From Marinovum sp. (lineage in GTDB: Bacteria; Pseudomonadota; Alphaproteobacteria; Rhodobacterales; Rhodobacteraceae): a DNA stretch of 6,450 nt. Location of the stretch: positions 24,402 to 30,851 of the forward strand of contig NYVC01000058.1 in NCBI GenBank assembly GCA_002684375.1, written 5' to 3'. The notes beneath the pieces were generated by a model. That model made no database searches and was not told the origin of the DNA. It was given only the letters and a program-made list of their open reading frames with translations. Position numbers and translations under genes: made by a program. Positions 1-5,181 of this stretch are shown here, piece after piece (the first letter of the stretch is position 1; the number at the start of each line of letters is the position of its first letter).

Positions 1-860
1 GGGGACATAACACGGCGCGCCGAATGCATCCAATCACCAGTAAAATATTCACTTTCGTCCAGCGTTAAAAACTGAACTAACGGCTCGCCATAGACCCGCA
101 TGCCCTTTTGTCGGGCGCGGCGAATGGCTTCATGAGACTGCTCGCAAGAAACATGTACAATATACAGCGGCACTCCTGCAGCATCGGCGATGGTAATGGC
201 ACGATTGGCCGCTTCGCCTTCAAATTCAGGCGGGCGGGAATAGGCATGTCCTTCAGGACCGGTAATGCCTTTAGCCAGCATATCAGCCTGAAGGTCCGCC
301 ACAAGATTGCCGTTTTCGGCATGCACCATGGGCAGAGCCCCCAATTCGCGACACCGTTTAAAGCTGGCAAACATCTCATCGTCTTCGATCATCAGCGCGC
401 CTTTATAGGCCATAAAATGCTTGAACGAATTGACCCCCATTTTTACCGCGTCTTCCATCTCGTTAAAGACATTTTCATCCCAGCCGGTGATCGCCATGTG
501 ATAGCCCACATCCGAACAAATCTGCGGTGCACTTTTGCGGTGCCATTCATTGATTGCGTTCTTGATACTGCCGTCTTCTCCGGGCAGGCAGAAATCCACC
601 ACCATGGTCGTGCCGCCCGCCGCCGCCGCCCATGTCCCGGTTTCAAAAGTTTCCGCGGCCGTGGTGCCCATGAAGGGCATTTCAAGATGGGTATGCGGAT
701 CAATTCCACCAGGAATCACATAGGCCCCTTCAGCATCGATATATTCTTCGCCAGTCAGGTTTTCGCCAATCTGGCGGATCACCTCGCCTTCGATCAGAAC
801 ATCGGCCTTCCACGCCCGATCTGCGGTGCAGACAGTCCCATTTTTAATCACTTTGCTCAT
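1..860 (-). CDS. hydA: Dihydropyrimidinase (D-hydantoinase family), 3' end truncated by window edge
   Basis: Cytoplasmic cyclic-amidase of the amidohydrolase superfamily. It would hydrolyse 5,6-dihydrouracil or dihydrothymine to the N-carbamoyl-beta-amino acid, step 2 of reductive pyrimidine breakdown. The frame is open from ATG at 858-860 to the left edge, giving 286 residues of a family usually about 460-490 long. Visible binuclear-metal ligands are HTH at residues 56-58 (in GGIDPHTHLEMPF), the Lys that is carboxylated in this family at 153 (in FMAYKGA), His180 (in MVHAEN) and His236 (in IVHVSCE). The last metal-binding Asp falls outside the window. The ATG is supported by AGAGGAG seven bases upstream. 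It lies 75 bp downstream of the M20 hydrolase gene on the same strand, so cotranscription is likely. The neighbouring preTA and carbamoylase genes favour dihydropyrimidinase over a hydantoinase with another physiological substrate. No frameshift or missing ligand is seen in the visible part. Confidence 0.95.
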   Translation of the reverse strand, partial: MSKVIKNGTVCTADRAWKADVLIEGEVIRQIGENLTGEEYIDAEGAYVIPGGIDPHTHLEMPFMGTTAAETFETGTWAAAAGGTTMVVDFCLPGEDGSIKNAINEWHRKSAPQICSDVGYHMAITGWDENVFNEMEDAVKMGVNSFKHFMAYKGALMIEDDEMFASFKRCRELGALPMVHAENGNLVADLQADMLAKGITGPEGHAYSRPPEFEGEAANRAITIADAAGVPLYIVHVSCEQSHEAIRRARQKGMRVYGEPLVQFLTLDESEYFTGDWMHSARRVMS

Positions 861-867
861 GGCGCTT

Positions 868-874
868 CTCCTCT
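868..874 (-). promoter_or_regulatory. Ribosome binding site of the dihydropyrimidinase gene
   Basis: AGAGGAG on the minus strand, seven bases before the ATG at 860. It is a near-ideal Shine-Dalgarno sequence and fixes the start of the dihydropyrimidinase. It also suggests this gene is translated independently of the upstream hydrolase, which stops 75 bp away. Confidence 0.7.
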
Positions 875-935
875 ACGCATTTTCGTGCTAGCGCGGGTCA
901 TACAAAGCGACCTGTCACATCCAGCTCAGCAAATA

Positions 936-2186
936 TCATCCAACAATCTCAGCGGTCTCAAGCACAGCATGTAACAGCACATCGGTACCGGCCACGGCCC
1001 AGTCTTTGGAAATCTCTTCGGCCTCATTGTGCGACAGGCCATCGACACAAGGACACATCACCATCGCCGTCGGGGCCACGCGGTTGATCAAGCACGCGTC
1101 ATGCCCCGCCCCCGAGATCAAATCGCGATGCGAATAACCCAGCCGCTCAGCCGCATTGCGCACCGCCGAGACGCATCCCGCATCAAATTCCACCGGATCG
1201 AACCCGCCCACTTTTTCGAACGTGACCTCAAGACCCATCTCATCGCAGATTTTCTGGGCACCTCGCCGCAAGCGGGCGTTCATATCTTCTATGATCGCCA
1301 GTTCCGGCGACCGGAAATCGATGGTAAACACCACCTTTCCGGGGATCACATTGCGCGAATTAGGATAGACATCGATGTGTCCCGCCGCCCCCACTGCATG
1401 GGGTTTGTGCGACCAGGCGATTTCATCCACAAGCTCCAGAACACGGGCCATGCCGAGACCTGCGTTTTTACGCATGGGCATCGGCGTCGACCCGGTATGG
1501 CTCTCGCGTCCGGTGATGGTCACTTGCGTCCACGAGAGGCCCTGACCATGGGTGACCACTCCGACTTCCATCGCCTCAGCTTCGAGGATCGGCCCCTGTT
1601 CGATGTGCAGCTCAAAGAAGGCGTGCATCTTGCGCGCGCCAACCTCCTCGTCGCCCCTCCAACCGATCCGCTCGAGTTCGGCCCCGAATTTCAGCCCGTT
1701 AGCATCTTCGCGTTCATAGGCCCATTCCTGAGTGTGGATACCGACGAAAACCCCCGAAGACAGCAACGCCGGCGCATAACGTGTGCCCTCTTCGTTGGTG
1801 AAATTGGTCACCACAATCGGGTGTTTGGTTTGAATATTTAGATCATTGAGCGTCCGTATAATCTCCAAGCCACTCAGAACGCCCAGTACACCGTCGTATT
1901 TGCCACCCGTGGGTTGGGTATCAAGATGCGAGCCGACGTAAACGGGTAGCGCATCGGCGTCTGTGCCCGCACGGTGCGCAAACATATTACCCATCTGATC
2001 CAAACCCATGGTCATTCCCGCAGCGGTGCACCAGCTTTGAAACAGATGCCGGCCCTCGCCGTCCTCATCGGTCACTGTCTGGCGATTGTTCCCACCAGCC
2101 ACGCCGGGCCCAATCTTGGCCATCTCCATCAAGCTGTTCCACAAACGGTCCCCATTGATCTTGAGGTTTTCGCCAGGTGCTGCCAT
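936..2186 (-). CDS. M20-family Zn-dependent amidohydrolase, probable beta-ureidopropionase / N-carbamoyl-amino acid hydrolase
   Basis: Cytoplasmic hydantoinase/carbamoylase-family enzyme (AmaB/HyuC type; also the fold of yeast beta-alanine synthase). Here it probably cleaves N-carbamoyl-beta-alanine or N-carbamoyl-beta-aminoisobutyrate to the free beta-amino acid, CO2 and NH3, the last pathway step. It has 416 residues, normal for the family. Metal-site motifs are GSHLDTQPTGGKYDGVLG (His87, bridging Asp98), NEEG with Glu132/Glu133, ELHIEQGP with His194, and LSHNEAEE with His386. Substrate/dimer-lid motifs are GRESHTGSTPM (His230), PNSRNVIPG (Arg278, Asn279) and SGAGHDA (359-364). The ATG at 2186 was chosen because GGGAG lies six bases before it; an in-frame TTG at 2210 would add eight residues and lacks such a site. 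The gene is divergent from the TetR-family gene at 2350 and runs toward the dihydropyrimidinase gene. Sequence alone cannot separate beta-ureidopropionase from L-carbamoylase activity; the pathway context favours the former. Confidence 0.9.
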   Translation of the reverse strand: MAAPGENLKINGDRLWNSLMEMAKIGPGVAGGNNRQTVTDEDGEGRHLFQSWCTAAGMTMGLDQMGNMFAHRAGTDADALPVYVGSHLDTQPTGGKYDGVLGVLSGLEIIRTLNDLNIQTKHPIVVTNFTNEEGTRYAPALLSSGVFVGIHTQEWAYEREDANGLKFGAELERIGWRGDEEVGARKMHAFFELHIEQGPILEAEAMEVGVVTHGQGLSWTQVTITGRESHTGSTPMPMRKNAGLGMARVLELVDEIAWSHKPHAVGAAGHIDVYPNSRNVIPGKVVFTIDFRSPELAIIEDMNARLRRGAQKICDEMGLEVTFEKVGGFDPVEFDAGCVSAVRNAAERLGYSHRDLISGAGHDACLINRVAPTAMVMCPCVDGLSHNEAEEISKDWAVAGTDVLLHAVLETAEIVG

Positions 2187-2192
2187 ATCCGT

Positions 2193-2199
2193 CTCCCTT
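2193..2199 (-). promoter_or_regulatory. Ribosome binding site deciding the M20 hydrolase start
   Basis: AAGGGAG on the minus strand with a six-base gap to the ATG at 2184-2186. This supports the 416-residue form starting MAAPGENLKI over the longer in-frame reading from TTG at 2208-2210, because that TTG lies upstream of this site. Confidence 0.7.
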
Positions 2200-2248
2200 T
2201 TCGCGGTCAAAGCTTGTATCGACGCCTGATCGGTCTCGCCGCGAGGCG

Positions 2249-2276
2249 GTTACACAACTTCTTGCACAGGCTTCAA
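2249..2276 (-). promoter_or_regulatory. Candidate promoter for the hydrolase-dihydropyrimidinase unit
   Basis: On the minus strand, TTGAAG (complement of 2271-2276) and TGTAAC (complement of 2249-2254) are separated by 16 bases. Each matches the sigma-70 consensus at four of six positions. The -35-like element lies immediately beside the operator palindrome at 2279-2292, a plausible place for repression. The match is weak and was chosen by eye. For the divergent gene, a similarly weak plus-strand pair is TTGCAC at 2262-2267 and TATGGT at 2285-2290, which would place the same operator over the -10 element. Confidence 0.25.
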
Positions 2277-2278
2277 GC

Positions 2279-2292
2279 TGACCATATGGTCA
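2279..2292. promoter_or_regulatory. RutR-type operator, box 1 (perfect palindrome)
   Basis: TGACCATATGGTCA is a perfect 14-bp inverted repeat and reads on as TGGTCAA at the right flank. It matches the known E. coli RutR site form TTGACCA-N2-TGGTCAA except at the first base. It lies in the divergent control region, 92 bp upstream of the hydrolase ATG and 57 bp upstream of the TetR-family ATG. The likely ligand-controlled binder is one or both of the RutR-like proteins encoded at 2350-2988 and 3158-3787. Binding by either protein is inferred. Confidence 0.75.
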
Positions 2293-2311
2293 AAATAAGA
2301 CCAACACATCC

Positions 2312-2325
2312 TGACCAATCGGTCA
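2312..2325. promoter_or_regulatory. RutR-type operator, box 2 (one mismatched pair)
   Basis: TGACCAATCGGTCA repeats box 1 with one broken pair (A at 2317 against C at 2320), flanked by A at 2326 as in the RutR consensus. Its centre is 33 bp from that of box 1, about three DNA helical turns, so dimers on both boxes would face the same side. It ends 24 bp before the ATG of the regulator at 2350, a position suited to autorepression. Confidence 0.65.
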
Positions 2326-2349
2326 ATGAAAATTTGAAGGTTTTATCAG

Positions 2350-2988
2350 ATGGTGACCCAGCCCCGCTCGATGAGCAAAAAAGATAGGCGGCTCGAGAGC
2401 GAACGAATGATCATGGTGGCGGCAGAAAAAGTGTTTGCCGAGGCGGGTTTTGGCGGAGCCACGATGCAGTTGATCGCCGATGTTGCGGGCCTACCGAAAG
2501 CAAACCTGCATTATTATTTTCCCACCAAAGAGGCCCTGTACCGCAGGGTTGTTCAGGATATTTTTCAAGTTTGGCTCAAGGCTGCCGATATATTTGACCA
2601 GGCAAGTGGTCCGGTTGAGGGGATCGGCGCCTATATTGACGCAAAAATGGAGATCAGCCGCCGCCATCCGGCAGGATCAAAGGTCTGGGCCTCGGAGGTG
2701 ATGCACGGTGCACCAGTAATCCAAGATTATCTTGAAACCACTTTGGAGCAATGGACCAACGGCCGAATAACCGTAATTCAAAGCTGGATTGATCGAGGCT
2801 TGATGGCCCCGATAGATCCCCGTCACCTGCTTTATATGGTGTGGGCGACGACCCAGCATTATGCCGATTTTGGCCACCAGATTGAAACTTTGAACAACAG
2901 CGAACCCCTGACAGACGCCCAGTGGCAGGCCGCAACGGACAGCGTCAAAACGATCATCCTGAAGGGAATAGGTGCGAAATCTGCTTGA
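2350..2988 (+). CDS. TetR-family regulator, RutR-like (first of two paralogues)
   Basis: One-component DNA-binding repressor or activator of 212 residues, the same size as E. coli RutR, which senses uracil and thymine. The N-terminal TetR helix-turn-helix spans about residues 20-66, with recognition-helix region AGLPKANLHYYFPTKEALY. The C-terminal ligand/dimer domain carries features of the RutR (YcdC) C-terminal family: EISRRHPAGSKVWASEVMHGAP (split here as EISRRHP at 101-107 and SEVMHGAP at 115-122), IDPRHLLYMVW (155-165) and WATTQHYADF (165-174). GAAGG nine bases before ATG 2350 supports this start; a later ATG at 2371 has no such site. It is divergent from the M20 hydrolase gene across two RutR-like operators, so it probably controls that unit and itself. 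The pyrimidine ligand is inferred from homology and context. It may differ from canonical RutR in specificity, since the second regulator looks closer to the E. coli protein. Confidence 0.88.
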   Translation: MVTQPRSMSKKDRRLESERMIMVAAEKVFAEAGFGGATMQLIADVAGLPKANLHYYFPTKEALYRRVVQDIFQVWLKAADIFDQASGPVEGIGAYIDAKMEISRRHPAGSKVWASEVMHGAPVIQDYLETTLEQWTNGRITVIQSWIDRGLMAPIDPRHLLYMVWATTQHYADFGHQIETLNNSEPLTDAQWQAATDSVKTIILKGIGAKSA

Positions 2989-3157
2989 TGATCAAAAAAA
3001 CCTTCGCGATACCAAGTTTTAAGCGCTTTTATTGCGAACATAAATTTGCCAGACTACAACAAGTACATAGCTAAGCCATTTTGTCTTTTTACGCCCAGCT
3101 TCCCTGTATACAACGATCACAGATAAGTGGCCGTAATCGCGCCACAACGGAGAGTAA
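2989..3157. other. Intergenic gap between the two regulators
   Basis: The 169 bp hold no gene. GC is about 41% over 3001-3120, lower than in the enzyme genes. There is no TGACCA/TGGTCA operator. Short perfect palindromes are AAGCGCTT at 3021-3028 and TGTATACA at 3105-3112; the latter lies 45 bp before the next ATG and could be part of a promoter or a protein site, but 8 bp is weak evidence. I see no convincing stem plus T-run terminator after the first regulator, so the two plus-strand genes may be partly cotranscribed. GGAG at 3149-3152 is the ribosome binding site of the following gene. Confidence 0.5.
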
Positions 3158-3787
3158 ATGGACAAGACAAAAGCCAACTTGCCGCATAAAAAACAAAGTC
3201 GGATACAAATTCGCAATCGCAAGCGTATAATGGATGCCGCCCTGATTGTTTTTTCTGAAAATGGCTATCGCGGCGCAACTTTAGATCAGATTGCACGCGA
3301 ATCAGGATTATCAAAGCCAAATATTTTGTATTATTTTGAAGGCAAACAAAATATCCATCTGGCACTTTTGAGCCAGTTGATGGCGGCTTGGCTGGCCCCG
3401 CTGGACGCAATGAACCCAGAGGGCGAGCCGCTGGACGAACTGTTGGACTACATGCAGCGCAAACTGGCGATGAGCCGCGAATTTCCGCGTGAAAGTCGGC
3501 TTTTCGCCAATGAGATATTACAGGGTGCACCGCGCATTACCCCCCATCTTCAAGCCCGTCTCAAGCCACTGTTTGAAGAAAAAACACGGGTTATTCAAAT
3601 CTGGATAGATCAGGGGAAACTCGCAAAAGTCGATCCGCGACATCTGATTTTTTCGATCTGGGCCACAACCCAGCATTACGCTGACTTCGAAACCCAGATC
3701 AATATCTTGCTGCCAGAAGGCGCACCTGTTGGGGCAGATGCTGCAACCTTACTCCATCAAATTTACACACGTTTACTGAAAGTCTAG
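3158..3787 (+). CDS. rutR: TetR-family regulator, RutR orthologue/paralogue (second copy)
   Basis: Pyrimidine-responsive transcription factor of the RutR family, 209 residues. A basic N-terminal extension (about 1-24) precedes the TetR helix-turn-helix (about 25-70), with recognition region SGLSKPNILYYFEGKQNIH. The C-terminal domain has KLAMSREFPRESRLFANEIL (102-121), QGAP (122-125), VDPRHLIFSIW (158-168) and WATTQHYADF (168-177), all closely like remembered E. coli RutR segments such as SRLF and GKLAPIDPQHLIFMIWASTQHYADF. GGAG five bases before the ATG supports the start. The gene is tail-to-tail with preA, only 11 bp apart, leaving no room for a dedicated terminator between them. The helix-turn-helix coding part is AT-rich: 18 of 60 bases are G or C over 3281-3340, against 28 of 60 for the matching part of the first regulator (2461-2520). 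No RutR-type box is seen upstream. Its targets probably include preTA and the boxes at 2279-2325, by inference. Confidence 0.9.
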   Translation: MDKTKANLPHKKQSRIQIRNRKRIMDAALIVFSENGYRGATLDQIARESGLSKPNILYYFEGKQNIHLALLSQLMAAWLAPLDAMNPEGEPLDELLDYMQRKLAMSREFPRESRLFANEILQGAPRITPHLQARLKPLFEEKTRVIQIWIDQGKLAKVDPRHLIFSIWATTQHYADFETQINILLPEGAPVGADAATLLHQIYTRLLKV

Positions 3788-3798
3788 ACCGCGCCATT

Positions 3799-5103
3799 CT
3801 ATTCTGCTGCAGCCATTGCCGCCGGGTTGTTGGGGTGGGTTGTCCAGTTGGCATAGGTCGGATCAACCACTTTACCGGTCCGTGGGTCCACCGCGCCCGC
3901 GGCCATTGGCTCAAGTGTAATACAAGCCTCAACCGGGCAGACATTGACACACAAATTGCACGCCACGCATTCATCATCCTTGACGGCAAAAACGCGGTCG
4001 TTGCTCATCGAAATGGCCTGATGAGACGTGTCCTCACAGGCGGCATAGCAGCGTCCGCATTGAATACACAGATCTTGGTTGATCTTTGCCTTTGCGACAT
4101 AGTTCAGGTTCAGATGCTGCCAATCTGATATATTGGGTACCGCGCGCCCAATTAATTGATCGACCGAAGTAAAAGACTTTTCATCCATATATTGCGACAC
4201 ACCTGAAATCATCTCTTGCACAATCTTAAAGCCATAGGTCATCGCTGCCGTACACACCTGCACGTTCCCAGCACCCAGTGTGATGAATTCAGCCGCGTCC
4301 CGCCATGTTGTGACACCACCGATGCCACTGATTGGCAATCCCTGCAGTTCGGGTGTCCGGGAAATCTCTGCCACCATATTCAATGCAATAGGTTTGACGG
4401 CCGGGCCACAATAGCCACCGTGCGCCCCTTTGTTGCCAATCATTGGCTCGGGGGCAAAGTGATCCAAATTCACCGAAGTGATCGAATTGATCGTATTGAT
4501 CAAACTCACCGCATCCGCGCCGCCCGCATTGGCAGCGGCGGCAGGCTTGCGAATATCGGCAATATTAGGGGTCAGCTTAACAATCACCGGCATGCGGGTG
4601 TGGGACTTGACCCACCGCGTCACCATTTCAATATATTCGGGCACCTGCCCGACTGCGCTGCCCATGCCACGCTCGCTCATACCATGGGGGCACCCAAAAT
4701 TCAGCTCGACACCATCAGCGCCAGTGTCTTCCACTTTGCCCAGGATGAATTTCCACGGGTCTTCCTCGCAGGGCACCATCAGCGAGACCACCATGGCACG
4801 ATCGGGATAGTCGCGCTTGACCGATTTTATCTCTTGCAAATTTACCTCAAGCGGCCGGTCGGTGATCAACTCGATATTGTTGAGCCCCAGCAATCGCCGG
4901 TCCGCCCCCCAGATTGCGCCATATCGTGGCCCGTTCACATTGACGATATGCGGATCGAGCCCAAGAGTTTTCCACACGACGCCACCCCAGCCAGCTTCAA
5001 AGGCGCGACGGACATTATATTCCTTGTCTGTCGGCGGCGCAGAGGCCAGCCAAAACGGGTTGGGAGATTTAATACCGATAAAATCTGCTTGCAGGTTCGC
5101 CAT
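3799..5103 (-). CDS. preA: Dihydropyrimidine dehydrogenase catalytic subunit PreA
   Basis: Cytoplasmic FMN and iron-sulphur subunit that reduces uracil or thymine to the dihydropyrimidine, step 1 of the reductive pathway, using electrons from PreT. It has 434 residues. The dihydroorotate-dehydrogenase-like TIM barrel covers about 5-320. It has FWLASAPPT (17-25), the active-site loop NFGCPHGMSERGMGSA with catalytic Cys138 (the counterpart of Cys671 in mammalian DPD), FMN-site VKLTPN with Lys176, ISGIGGV (258-264) and the phosphate-binding VQVCTAAM (281-288). The C-terminal ferredoxin domain holds two complete 4Fe-4S motifs: Cys346/349/352/356 and Cys379/382/385/389. A short tail rich in Ala, Asn and Pro follows. 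An AGGGAAG-like ribosome site lies nine or so bases before the ATG at 5103. It follows preT on the same strand after a 78-bp gap and converges on the second RutR-like gene. All key residues are present. Confidence 0.97.
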   Translation of the reverse strand: MANLQADFIGIKSPNPFWLASAPPTDKEYNVRRAFEAGWGGVVWKTLGLDPHIVNVNGPRYGAIWGADRRLLGLNNIELITDRPLEVNLQEIKSVKRDYPDRAMVVSLMVPCEEDPWKFILGKVEDTGADGVELNFGCPHGMSERGMGSAVGQVPEYIEMVTRWVKSHTRMPVIVKLTPNIADIRKPAAAANAGGADAVSLINTINSITSVNLDHFAPEPMIGNKGAHGGYCGPAVKPIALNMVAEISRTPELQGLPISGIGGVTTWRDAAEFITLGAGNVQVCTAAMTYGFKIVQEMISGVSQYMDEKSFTSVDQLIGRAVPNISDWQHLNLNYVAKAKINQDLCIQCGRCYAACEDTSHQAISMSNDRVFAVKDDECVACNLCVNVCPVEACITLEPMAAGAVDPRTGKVVDPTYANWTTHPNNPAAMAAAE

Positions 5104-5181
5104 TTCTGTTCTTCCCTATCTTACCAAAAGCATATGCGACACTGTTCGATCGCCGCATCAGTCCAGTTGCCTAAAACGTCG

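Noticed and set aside
1543..1557. TGACC repeated twice around CATGGG inside the hydrolase gene
   Set aside because: It is a direct, not inverted, arrangement of the half-site and lies in coding sequence; it does not form a RutR palindrome.
2187..2210. Eight-residue N-terminal extension of the M20 hydrolase from TTG at 2208-2210
   Set aside because: The good ribosome binding site (2193-2199) lies downstream of that TTG and correctly spaced for the ATG at 2186.
2991..3030. Possible terminator after the first regulator (A-run, CCTT...AAG, T-run)
   Set aside because: The stem is short, A/T-rich and imperfect, and the T-run is broken; it is not convincing as an intrinsic terminator.
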